Source of the DNA: Rickettsiella endosymbiont of Dermanyssus gallinae
GTDB taxonomy: Bacteria; Pseudomonadota; Gammaproteobacteria; Diplorickettsiales; Diplorickettsiaceae
Assembly (NCBI RefSeq): GCF_019285595.1
Contig: NZ_CP079094.1
Location: 1,495,001-1,559,000 of the forward strand
Direction: 5' to 3'
DNA: 64,000 nt
Under the pieces are notes generated by a model that ran no database searches, was not told the DNA's origin, and was given only the letters and a program-made list of their open reading frames with translations. Every line of letters begins with the position of its first letter. The stretch's first letter is position 1. A program made the translations under genes and the position numbers. Of this stretch, positions 21,026-29,050 are shown in pieces.

Positions 21026-24000
21026 TCAATGCTGAGCTTCTAACCATTTTTTTACTTCCATATAATTCACTTTACCACTGCCTAGTAAGGGCATAACATC
21101 AATAAAATATAAACGACGTGGTAAATTTAATTCGGATAATCCCTTCTCTTGATAAAATTTAAGCAAATCATTTTTCGTAGCCAATTTATATTCCGTTACT
21201 AAAACTAATTGTTCGCCTTTCCTTGCATCAGCAACCGTAAGTACTGCATGGTGTTTATCCGGCCATAAATCATAAATTGCATTTTCTACGGCTGTTAATG
21301 AAACCATTTCGCCACTAATTTTTGCAAATCGTTTAGCCCGATCTTTTATACTGAGGTAACCATCACCATCTACTTCAACAATGTCACCGGTATCATACCA
21401 CCCATGGCTAGGTGGAATAATTTCCCCTGGCTGTTCAGCGCTTAAATAACCCAACATGATATTAGGGCCCGATACTAATAAACGGCCACCACCCTTAATA
21501 TGAGCCACAGGCTCAATTTCATAGCGAATACCCGGTAAAAAATTTCCCACGGTTCCAGGCTTATTTTGCATAGGCGTATTCACGCTAATAACTGGCGACG
21601 CTTCCGTCACACCATATCCTTCAAAAATTCGAATACCAAATTTTTCCATCCATAACTTTCTTGTTTTCTCTTTCAGTTTCTCTGCACCGGCAAAAACATA
21701 ACGAATACTATAAAAATCATAAGGGTGAGCATAACGACCATACCCGGAAAGAAAAGTATCTGTTCCAAAGGTAATGGTTGCATTACATTCATAAATAATA
21801 TTTGGCACTTTACGATAGTGTAACGGCGACGGATAAATAAATGTTTTAATGCCATGGTAAATCGGCAAAATCACGCACGCTGTCAATCCAAATGCGTGGA
21901 ATAAAGGCAATGCACTAAAGAAAATATCTTTCTGGTTAAAATCAATTTGTGTGGTCATTTGCGCTAGATTAGCCTGAATATTTTCATGGCTTAATACAAC
22001 GCCCTTAGGCTCCCCTTCGGAACCTGATGTAAATAAAACAACAGCCGGATCACTGGTATTCGTTATTTTTTTAAGTTTTTTATAGTAATAGTAATGCGGA
22101 AAGCGGCTCAACAATGCAGCACGCAACTTATCTTTCCAAGAAATCTCTGCCTTGATATCTTCTAGATAAACAATTTGAATCGCTTTTTCACTCAAAGCAC
22201 GAATGATATTAAATAAATTAGCCAATTCAATAAATTTTCTTGACGTTAATACACAACGAATCTTTGCGACACGGCATGCTGCTTCTATTTGAGCAGATCC
22301 TGCAGAATAATTGAGTAAGGCCGGCACACGCCCATACGCTTGTAAGGTAAAAAAAGTAACGACTGCACCTATCATATTCGGCAATAATAGCCCTACTGTT
22401 TCCTGATAATCGGTTAGGCGATCAATCGCTGGTCCCAAAATAAAACAACGTGTTAGCAATTGATTATAGTTAAGAGGAACCCGCGTAATATCTTCCAACA
22501 CTTTAGTGGGTCCTTTGTGAATAGCCTTTGCTTCCAGAAAAGATTGAAATAATGTCTTCTTGTAGTCAGTACTACGAAATAACATTTCAACCATAATCTC
22601 GTACAGCTGTATACCGATGAGTTGCCGACGTTTTCGACTACTCATCGTCGGATCAACCACAAATCTTCGAGGAGGCAAGATTGAAATAGAAATCTTAGGA
22701 AACCAACGAATCTGAACTTTTCCCCGCAGTCGAGAAAAGTGTGTATATTGCGCGCCTTGCAAACGAATAGGTAATAGATTGGCTTTTGCATGATCCGCAA
22801 TTAATCCTGGACCCTCATAAAGCTTCATCAAAGCACCCGTCGTTGTAATACGACCTTCAGGAAAAATAACACATTTCCCTGGCTTTTTTACTTCATGGAT
22901 TAATGTTTTGATTGCTAAAGGATTTAATGGATCGAGTTCAAATACTTTTGCAAAATATAAAAAGGGACGAACCCACCAAATTCGAGCCGTAAATCGATTA
23001 ATAGCGAATAAAAGATCATCCGGTAAAAAAGCATAGAGTAATACCACATCAAGAAAGGAAGTGTGATTCGCTACAATAACTACACTATCACCTGCTGATT
23101 TATAATGCTCAAAACCGGTTAATTTTACCTCATAAAGATGTTTAAGCACCCAGCGTAATACCGGCTTCGTAAATCCTTCAGGTATAAAAAAAATAGCAAA
23201 AATAGCTATCAATAAATTAACGATACCTAGCAATAAAAAAATCTGAATCACGCTTAAATCAATTTTAAACAAAAATAAAACCACTAAACTCCCTACCACG
23301 ATAAATAGGGAATTAATAATGTTATTAGCCGCAATACTTCTTGCACGATGTTCTATCGCTGTATCGGTTTGAATAAGCGTATACAGCGGAACAATATAAA
23401 CGCCTGCACTCATGGATAAACCTAACAAATCCAAACAAATCCGCCAATGACTTAGCGAATAAAAAAAGTCATGCAGACCAATCAAACTGTGCGATTCTTT
23501 CGCTAATAGGGGCAAATGACGTGAAGCAAAATACAGATCAACCATAAAAAAACTCATCAGCCAAAGACTGAGAGGAATCCACTGCATACCTATCTTCTGC
23601 TTTAATAAGCGATTACAAACCAATGATCCTAAAGCAACCCCTACTGTAAAAATGGCAAGAAAAAGTGTCACCACACTCGCATTGGCTTGTAGAAAATTTT
23701 TAGTAAAAATTGGAAATTGTGTTAAAAAAGTAGCCCCGATTAACCAAAACCACGAAATAGCTAAAATAGCCCAAAAAACCTTTTTTTCAGCTTTGACTTG
23801 CTTAATGATGTCAAAGGTAGCTTGAATAAAACGTGGATTAATTTTTAAATTAGAATTCGCTTTAGGTGTAGTAGGTACATAAAAACTTGCCAACAGGCCT
23901 ATTACCGATGCAGAAAGCATGCTAATTGAAACCCATGTAATACCTGATTGAGAAACAATTAAAAATCCACCTAATAAAGTTCCTAATAAAATGGCTATAA

Positions 24001-24466
24001 AAGTACTTGCTTCAATTAATGCATTTCCGCCCAGTAATTCATTTTTTTGTAAAAGATCAGGCAAAATCGCATATTTAATCGGACCAAAAAAAGTAGAGTG
24101 TACACCCATCAGAAATAGCGTTAGCATTAACAAGTCTAATGCGTGCAGATAAAATCCAAGCGAAGCTAAGGCCATAAAAGCCAATTCCAAGCACTTAATA
24201 ATAATAATCAAACTTCGTTTACTTAATTTATCGGCTAATTGACCTGCAAGCGCTGAGAACAAAAAGAAAGGTAAAATAAACAACCCTGCCGCTAAGGTCA
24301 CAGACAATTCTTGCCACAATTTCGATTGCAAAACAAATTGATAAGTAATAAGAACAATTAATGCATTTTTAAAAACATTATCGTTAAATGCCCCAAAGAA
24401 TTGTATAATAAACAAAGGCAAAAAACGTTGGCTTTTTAATAAAGAAAACTGTGGAAGTGCGGGCAT
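21026..24466 (-). CDS. Fused MFS transporter / lysophospholipid acyltransferase / acyl-ACP ligase (Aas-LplT type)
   Basis: Three-part 1146-residue membrane protein for lysophospholipid recycling. Residues about 1-420 are a 12-helix MFS module like LplT, which flips lysophospholipids inward. About 430-640 is a PlsC acyltransferase with VANHTSFLDV and FPEGRITTTG. About 650-1146 is an AMP-forming acyl ligase with VLFTSGSEGEPKGVVLSHEN and the YDTGDI motif. In E. coli LplT and Aas are separate adjacent proteins; fusion of all three is known in other gammaproteobacteria. Substrate is assigned by homology. Confidence 0.9.
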   Translation of the reverse strand: MPALPQFSLLKSQRFLPLFIIQFFGAFNDNVFKNALIVLITYQFVLQSKLWQELSVTLAAGLFILPFFLFSALAGQLADKLSKRSLIIIIKCLELAFMALASLGFYLHALDLLMLTLFLMGVHSTFFGPIKYAILPDLLQKNELLGGNALIEASTFIAILLGTLLGGFLIVSQSGITWVSISMLSASVIGLLASFYVPTTPKANSNLKINPRFIQATFDIIKQVKAEKKVFWAILAISWFWLIGATFLTQFPIFTKNFLQANASVVTLFLAIFTVGVALGSLVCNRLLKQKIGMQWIPLSLWLMSFFMVDLYFASRHLPLLAKESHSLIGLHDFFYSLSHWRICLDLLGLSMSAGVYIVPLYTLIQTDTAIEHRARSIAANNIINSLFIVVGSLVVLFLFKIDLSVIQIFLLLGIVNLLIAIFAIFFIPEGFTKPVLRWVLKHLYEVKLTGFEHYKSAGDSVVIVANHTSFLDVVLLYAFLPDDLLFAINRFTARIWWVRPFLYFAKVFELDPLNPLAIKTLIHEVKKPGKCVIFPEGRITTTGALMKLYEGPGLIADHAKANLLPIRLQGAQYTHFSRLRGKVQIRWFPKISISILPPRRFVVDPTMSSRKRRQLIGIQLYEIMVEMLFRSTDYKKTLFQSFLEAKAIHKGPTKVLEDITRVPLNYNQLLTRCFILGPAIDRLTDYQETVGLLLPNMIGAVVTFFTLQAYGRVPALLNYSAGSAQIEAACRVAKIRCVLTSRKFIELANLFNIIRALSEKAIQIVYLEDIKAEISWKDKLRAALLSRFPHYYYYKKLKKITNTSDPAVVLFTSGSEGEPKGVVLSHENIQANLAQMTTQIDFNQKDIFFSALPLFHAFGLTACVILPIYHGIKTFIYPSPLHYRKVPNIIYECNATITFGTDTFLSGYGRYAHPYDFYSIRYVFAGAEKLKEKTRKLWMEKFGIRIFEGYGVTEASPVISVNTPMQNKPGTVGNFLPGIRYEIEPVAHIKGGGRLLVSGPNIMLGYLSAEQPGEIIPPSHGWYDTGDIVEVDGDGYLSIKDRAKRFAKISGEMVSLTAVENAIYDLWPDKHHAVLTVADARKGEQLVLVTEYKLATKNDLLKFYQEKGLSELNLPRRLYFIDVMPLLGSGKVNYMEVKKWLEAQH

Positions 24467-24664
24467 GAAATCCCCTATTTATAGTCAAAACAAACGAATA
24501 ATAAGACGAATGGAAAATCGTTCTGTCTTATCTAAAAATTTTTAGTATAGCATATGAGGGAATTTCACTTTTTCACTCACTTGGCAGGAGAGCTTCAAAG
24601 AGCGTTCAAAAAGGATAGTTACTACAAATTTATTACAATTCCCAAAACAGCATCTATTACAGGC

Positions 24665-24693
24665 TAGCTGAATGGAAAATAAACTGTTAGAAT
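24665..24693 (+). promoter_or_regulatory. Possible promoter of the Pro-Arg-His-Lys tRNA cluster
   Basis: TAGAAT at 24688 with a GC-rich discriminator (CCTCCGC) resembles the rplM promoter here. The -35 region at 17-base spacing (TAGCTG) is poor, so this is tentative. Confidence 0.3.
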
Positions 24694-24725
24694 CCTCCGC
24701 TGTTTTTACGTATTATTAAAAATAT

Positions 24726-24802
24726 CGGGGTATAGCGCAGTCTGGTAGCGCATCTGCTTTGGGAGCAGAGGGTCGGGGGTTCGAATCCCTCTGCCCCGAC
24801 CA
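24726..24802 (+). tRNA. tRNA-Pro (UGG)
   Basis: CGGGGTATAGCGCAG start, anticodon arm TCTGC-TTTGGGA-GCAGA giving TGG, T-arm GGGGGTTCGAATCCC, encoded CCA. 77 bases. Confidence 0.97.
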
Positions 24803-24902
24803 AATTTTAGGGTATCCAATTTAAAAATTGAATTTCCCAACAATAGAACGGCCTCTTTTGGCCCTCTAACGTTAATTTTAGGGTGTAATCGCCTAGCAGA
24901 AA

Positions 24903-24979
24903 GCGCCTGTAGCTCATCTGGATAGAGCATCGGCCTTCTAAGCCGAGGGTAGTAGGTTCGAGTCCTGCCAGGCGCACCA
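24903..24979 (+). tRNA. tRNA-Arg (UCU)
   Basis: GCGCCTGTAGCTCAT start, anticodon arm TCGGC-CTTCTAA-GCCGA giving TCT, encoded CCA. 77 bases. Same strand as the neighbouring tRNAs. Confidence 0.97.
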
Positions 24980-24998
24980 TCAAGTAGAGGTGTTTAAT

Positions 24999-25075
24999 GG
25001 TGGACGTAGCTCAGTTGGTAGAGCCCTGGATTGTGATTCCAGTTGTCGCGGGTTCGATCCCCGTCGTTCACCCCA
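24999..25075 (+). tRNA. tRNA-His (GUG)
   Basis: GGTGGACGTAGCTCAG start with the extra 5' G typical of tRNA-His, anticodon arm CTGGA-TTGTGAT-TCCAG giving GTG, CCA end. 77 bases including the -1 G. Confidence 0.96.
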
Positions 25076-25083
25076 TTTTCACA

Positions 25084-25159
25084 GGGCCGTTAGCTCAGTT
25101 GGTAGAGCAGTAGACTCTTAATCTATTGGTCGATGGTTCGAACCCATCACGGCCCACCA
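25084..25159 (+). tRNA. tRNA-Lys (CUU), integration target of the island
   Basis: GGGCCGTTAGCTCAG start, anticodon arm GTAGA-CTCTTAA-TCTAT giving CTT, encoded CCA. Its last 49 bases are repeated at 63727-63775 with one change (C to T in the anticodon stem region), marking it as the attachment gene. The gene at this end remains complete, as usual for integration into a tRNA 3' end. Confidence 0.97.
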
Positions 25160-25189
25160 AAAAAACCCTTAAAAATCAAATACTTATAC
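25111..25189. repeat. Left attachment repeat (attL side)
   Basis: 79-base direct repeat of 63727-63805 without indels. The first 49 bases are the tRNA-Lys 3' end including CCA (one mismatch). The following 30 bases are also similar and end in the shared ATCAAATACTTATAC, overlapping the integrase stop codon. Confidence 0.92.
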
Positions 25190-26314
25190 TACGTTTAAAT
25201 TTATCGTTTTCTCTTTCAAATTCCCTTGCGCGACTTTTGCGCGACTCTCATCAACTAAGCTACTTTTTCTTAAAACCATCAAGTGTCTTCCTGATTCACA
25301 TACTTTATTAGCCGCACGAATAAGATTACCTAATTCAGCTGCTGAATAATGAGTAGTAACACTCCTTGTTTTGTGTCCTAGCAAGACTTGTCTATCTTCA
25401 AAACTTACTTCGGCTGAACGTAATCGATAGCCAAAAGTATGCTTTAAATCATGTACTCTCACTTGAGATAGACCTGCTCGTACACGTGCTTTCTTCCAAG
25501 CTGAATTTAACATCCGTGTTATAGGCTTACCGCGAAAAGTAAAAACATATTCAGAATGTTCACCTCTTGCTTCCTCAATAACACGTAAAGCATTTCTGTT
25601 TAAAACAACTAAGCGCTTTTCACGATTTTTAACTTCCGTTGAAGGAATGATAAAAACAGAACCTTCTGGTATTTTGATTTCCCATTTCCATTTTAAACAA
25701 CAAATTTCATGGTCACGGCAACCTGTATTTACCGCAAACAAAGCCATGCGTTTCAAGTGCAAAGGTAGTTCATTTAACAATCTCGCTTGTTCAGTAATTT
25801 GAAGAGGATAAGGTTCTCTTTTATCCGTTTCACGTAGCAATTTAATCCTGGGCGCTTTGTGTACCCAACTTAAATTATACTCATCCTTCCACTCGTGTTC
25901 AGCAAGATTCAAAATATGTCTTATCACTTGTAAACCACAATTAATCGTTCGCCTTTTAACACCTTCAAGTGCTCGCTCTTTGATATAACGCTTTAAACTA
26001 TCCATATGAATTGAATCGAGCGCTAAACCACCAATGTATTTATCTAGCTTTTTTAGATGAATAGCATCAACACGCAAACTTGCCTTGTCCTTTTCTGCTA
26101 AATATTTCGTAGCTGCTTCTCTAAAAATCCGTTTCGGTCTAACTCCATAAATACTGGCTTGCCGAATCTGCTCAAGACGACGAACTAAATAGCGCTCGGC
26201 TTCTTCGAGAGAACCTGATCCAGTGCTTTCTGAAATGCGACGTCCGTTGACTTTTTTGTTAATGTGCCAAATGTTCCCGCGTTTAACGAGTCCTGGCATT
26301 TTTTTTCTTCCCAT
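25184..26314 (-). CDS. Tyrosine-type integrase
   Basis: Site-specific recombinase expected to insert and excise the island at tRNA-Lys. Catalytic residues seen: R200 (NTGCRDHEI), H288 in VHDLKHTFGYRL, H314 in LLGHKTRS, and nucleophile Y323 in TTHYSAAEL. The usual second arginine (HxxR) is Lys291; the HDLKHTFG form is common in this proteobacterial subfamily, so activity is likely kept. The C-terminus ends 25 bases from the tRNA. Its last codons contain the GCGCGACT direct repeats. The N-terminal coding region overlaps the AlpA-like gene in another frame; ATG 26299 is an alternative start. Confidence 0.95.
   Translation of the reverse strand: MGRKKMPGLVKRGNIWHINKKVNGRRISESTGSGSLEEAERYLVRRLEQIRQASIYGVRPKRIFREAATKYLAEKDKASLRVDAIHLKKLDKYIGGLALDSIHMDSLKRYIKERALEGVKRRTINCGLQVIRHILNLAEHEWKDEYNLSWVHKAPRIKLLRETDKREPYPLQITEQARLLNELPLHLKRMALFAVNTGCRDHEICCLKWKWEIKIPEGSVFIIPSTEVKNREKRLVVLNRNALRVIEEARGEHSEYVFTFRGKPITRMLNSAWKKARVRAGLSQVRVHDLKHTFGYRLRSAEVSFEDRQVLLGHKTRSVTTHYSAAELGNLIRAANKVCESGRHLMVLRKSSLVDESRAKVAQGNLKEKTINLNVV
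25226..25246. repeat. Candidate integrase arm-type site, left end
   Basis: Two copies of TTGCGCGACT at 25226 and 25237, spaced 11 bases (one helical turn). The same 23-base block occurs near the right end at 63613-63635 and nowhere else noticed in the window. Confidence 0.55.
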
Positions 26315-26532
26315 AATGGTTTCCTCTTTAATGGAGGACGACCCTTACACTGCTTATAATCATCCACCCACGCATCTAAATCAAGTCGATCAAAAGCAAT
26401 CCCTATTTCTCCAATAGGCACTACTGTTAAATAAGGTCTTACTTCTTCATTGAACCGATGACGATCCATCCCTAAATAAGTTGGTGCATCCCGCAAGCGA
26501 ATAAGCCTTGGTTGCATATTTATTCCCCCCAT
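26185..26532 (-). CDS. AlpA-like / MerR-type excisionase-regulator
   Basis: 115-residue DNA-binding protein. The N-terminal half (RLIRLRDAPTYLGMDRHRFNEEVRPYL) is an AlpA/excisionase-like helix-turn-helix of the kind paired with island integrases. The C-terminal half (KSTDVAFQKALDQVLSKKP) has, as I recall it, a pattern conserved in relatives, so the 130-base overlap with the integrase start appears to be genuine two-frame coding. Probably controls excision or integrase expression. Confidence 0.8.
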   Translation of the reverse strand: MGGINMQPRLIRLRDAPTYLGMDRHRFNEEVRPYLTVVPIGEIGIAFDRLDLDAWVDDYKQCKGRPPLKRKPLWEEKKCQDSLNAGTFGTLTKKSTDVAFQKALDQVLSKKPSAI

Positions 26533-26584
26533 TTCAATTTATCCAAATTGATTAACTGAAACTTAATTTAGATTACTAAATAAA

Positions 26585-26604
26585 AATGTATGCATGCGTA
26601 CATT
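26585..26604. promoter_or_regulatory. Near-palindromic candidate operator
   Basis: AATGTATGCATGCGTACATT is a 20-base near-palindrome (one mismatched pair) in the divergent promoter region between the AlpA-like gene and the Cro/ParB-like regulator. It is a natural binding site candidate for either protein. Confidence 0.45.
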
Positions 26605-26655
26605 TTTTTTACATAAACTACGCCGGTAACCAAAAAAATAATAAGGAGTTTTTTT

Positions 26656-27429
26656 ATGCACGAAACAACTCTAAGAAAAATAATTCGTTACTTTGGAAGC
26701 ATTACTAAAATGGCCAATAAAATTGGGGTTAGCCGAGCAACTATTTATCGTTATCTTGATGGGAGTTCCATTCCACCGGACATTGCCTTTCGTATTGAAA
26801 CTAAAAGCAAAGGAAAATTTAACTATAAGGCGTTAATTCCTTGGAAAGTTAAATACAACTTAGAGCTTGATACGTTTCCATCAACCCTCATGCACTTACC
26901 ATTAAAGTACATCGTTATCCCAGAAGAAATTCCTTATTTTACTGATCAAAAAAACCTATCGCTGCATGAACACCGCGCTATCTGCGTAGATGAAAATAAT
27001 CAGCTCATTTATGGCTTAGAATCCATCGAAACCAGCAAGAAACATGAAAAGAAAACGGTACTTTCTTGGCGGATTTCTTTATCCGCTCTACTAGAAAAAA
27101 AATATGAACCCAGTGTATTAGTTCAAACATTTTTAAGCAGCGAGCGAGCAGCCATAGGAATTGCGCTAAAAAGATACATTGGAGAGCGTCGCGGTAGAAA
27201 TAATGTGGGCAAATTGCCCACAATTAAAGGCGTAAAGACCCGAGACATTACCGCTAAGATATTAGGTTTTTCCTGTGAAAGAACCTTCAGGCGTATCCAA
27301 AAGATATTACAGCACGGTTGTTCTGAATTGATCGAACAAATTGATCATAAAAAAATATCAATATCGAAAGCCGCACATTTATCGAAATTAACCCATCAAG
27401 AACAGAAAAATAAATTAAATATTAACTAA
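26656..27429 (+). CDS. Regulator with Cro-like HTH and ParB-like DNA-binding region
   Basis: 257 residues. The N-terminus (about 1-50, ITKMANKIGVSRATIYRYLDG) is a YdaS/Cro-type helix-turn-helix. The C-terminal part (about 165-250) has ERAAIGIALKRYIGER then TRDITAKILGFSCERTFRRIQKIL and KISISKAAHLSKL, the pattern of the ParB/KorB central HTH and following helices. It could regulate the divergent int/alpA side and the downstream replication genes, or act in partition of an excised circle. A clear Shine-Dalgarno (AAGGAG) precedes the ATG. Confidence 0.7.
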   Translation: MHETTLRKIIRYFGSITKMANKIGVSRATIYRYLDGSSIPPDIAFRIETKSKGKFNYKALIPWKVKYNLELDTFPSTLMHLPLKYIVIPEEIPYFTDQKNLSLHEHRAICVDENNQLIYGLESIETSKKHEKKTVLSWRISLSALLEKKYEPSVLVQTFLSSERAAIGIALKRYIGERRGRNNVGKLPTIKGVKTRDITAKILGFSCERTFRRIQKILQHGCSELIEQIDHKKISISKAAHLSKLTHQEQKNKLNIN

Positions 27430-27441
27430 TGGAAAAATATC

Positions 27442-28374
27442 ATGCGTGATTATGCACAAATCTCATCCAAATTTTGGATAAGCCCAATGGGTAAAAAAAT
27501 AAAAGATTGTGGGCTAGAAGCAAAAGTCCTTGCGTTGTATTTAATGACCTGTAGTCACGCTAACATGATTCATTTTTATTATTTACCCCTCTATTTTATC
27601 GCTCATGAAACAGGAATCCCCTTAGAGGGCGTTTCAAAAGGGATCAACGATCTTATAGAAATAAAATTTTGTTCCTATGACGCTGATACGGATCACGTTT
27701 GGGTACATGACATGGCGGCGGATGAATTAGGCTCACTTAAAAAAGGCGATAAGCGTGTTATACATATTCATAAAATCTATAAAAAACTCGCTAATATACC
27801 CCTTAGAAACGCCTTTTATGAAAGATACCGTGACTTATTTTATTTAGACCCTTCTAAGCCCCTCCGAAGCCAGGAACAGAAACAGGATCAGAATCAGAAA
27901 CAGAATCAGGATCAGAAACCATTTCAGAAACAGGATGGTGATGTTGGCGCGACAGATGTCGCGCCCAGCAGCAGCCCATTAAAAATTCTTGTTAATAAAT
28001 CCTTATGTTTAGTAAAAACGCCACTCGCTATCGACATTGCCATACCGCTAAAAAATAACCATCATTTTTTGGTAACGCCTACACAGCTAGAAAATTGGCA
28101 AAAAACGTATCCAAATATCAACGTTTTACAAGAACTACGCCAAATACAATCCTGGAATGAAGCAAATCCCGCCGAACGTAAAACAACACTGACGATTCCT
28201 CGACATATCAATACTTGGCTAGCTAAAGAACAACGAGAATCGTTACACCGTCAACAATCATCGCCCGTAAAACGCGTTAATAGCTTAGCTGAGCGTGGGT
28301 TAAGCCCTACGCTAGATCATAACCTTACCGTGGGTAAAAAATGGCTCAATTGTTCTGCAATGACCAAAGAATAA
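27442..28374 (+). CDS. Phage-type replication initiation / helicase-loader-like protein
   Basis: 310 residues, 12 bases after the regulator. The N-terminal half resembles replisome-organiser winged-helix proteins (ALYLMTCSHANM ... LPLYFIAHETGIPLEGVSKGINDLI). A Gln-rich low-complexity linker (about 145-165) separates a C-terminal helical part (LENWQKTYPNINVLQELRQ ... IPRHINTWLAKEQ) typical of phage replication proteins that bring in the helicase. Function by resemblance and by the adjacent gene. Confidence 0.6.
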   Translation: MRDYAQISSKFWISPMGKKIKDCGLEAKVLALYLMTCSHANMIHFYYLPLYFIAHETGIPLEGVSKGINDLIEIKFCSYDADTDHVWVHDMAADELGSLKKGDKRVIHIHKIYKKLANIPLRNAFYERYRDLFYLDPSKPLRSQEQKQDQNQKQNQDQKPFQKQDGDVGATDVAPSSSPLKILVNKSLCLVKTPLAIDIAIPLKNNHHFLVTPTQLENWQKTYPNINVLQELRQIQSWNEANPAERKTTLTIPRHINTWLAKEQRESLHRQQSSPVKRVNSLAERGLSPTLDHNLTVGKKWLNCSAMTKE

Positions 28375-28389
28375 CCAGGAGAAAACAAC

Positions 28390-29031
28390 ATGCATGACAA
28401 CGACAAAGAATTATTTTTGCAATGGCTAACCCTGTTAGCAGAATCTTTTAACCGAAAAATGTCTAATTTATTGCTAGAGACGTACTGGCAATGTCTCCGT
28501 GCCTATCCTTTCGCCAAAGTGAAAGCCGCTATATTGGATATCCTGAGAAACCCCGATCGCGAAGTATGGGGCATGCCCATAGCAGCCGAATTAATTGAAT
28601 TGATCCAAGGCAATAGTCGTCAGTTTGCACAGAATGCGTGGGCACAAGTTATCCATACCATACGGACGATTGGTCGTTATAACAGTGTGGTATTTGATAA
28701 TCCGATTATACATTGTGTCATACGTGACGTGGGCGGATGGATTTACTTATGCCAGCAATCCGAAAAGACATTATCATTTTTACGCCAAGATTTTATAACC
28801 CGCTACCAAAAGTACCACGCTAATCCTAGCATTAATTATCCCCGTGTATTGAGAGGCAGTTTAGAACACGATAACGAGGCTAATGGCTTTGCTAATAGTC
28901 AACCCGATCCGATGCTAGTCGGTGATCCTAAGCGCGCCTTATTGGTTTATAAAAACGGTAGTAGCCCATTGGAGGTAAATTTTCCATTGTCTCTTTCAAA
29001 AGCCACTCAGCAATTTGAATCCGAAAAATAA
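28390..29031 (+). CDS. Phage-type replication accessory protein (DUF6475-like)
   Basis: 213 residues with a helical N-terminus (LLETYWQCLRAYPFAKVKAAI) and a central block AWAQVIHTIRTIGRYNSVVFDNPIIHCVIRDVGG found in phage and island replication modules; I recognise the pattern as DUF6475-like. It likely works with the upstream helicase-loader-like protein on the excised element. Start has a good AGGAG site. Confidence 0.6.
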   Translation: MHDNDKELFLQWLTLLAESFNRKMSNLLLETYWQCLRAYPFAKVKAAILDILRNPDREVWGMPIAAELIELIQGNSRQFAQNAWAQVIHTIRTIGRYNSVVFDNPIIHCVIRDVGGWIYLCQQSEKTLSFLRQDFITRYQKYHANPSINYPRVLRGSLEHDNEANGFANSQPDPMLVGDPKRALLVYKNGSSPLEVNFPLSLSKATQQFESEK

Positions 29032-29050
29032 AAATAAATAGGAACAAATT

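Noticed and set aside
24706-24930. 74-codon minus-strand frame over the tRNA region
   Set aside because: It runs antisense through tRNA-Pro and part of tRNA-Arg; the matches are tRNA sequence, not protein.
25184-26314. Lys in place of the second catalytic Arg (HDLKHT) as a sign of an inactive integrase
   Set aside because: The HDLKHTFG form is, to my knowledge, common in this integrase subfamily, and all other catalytic residues are present.
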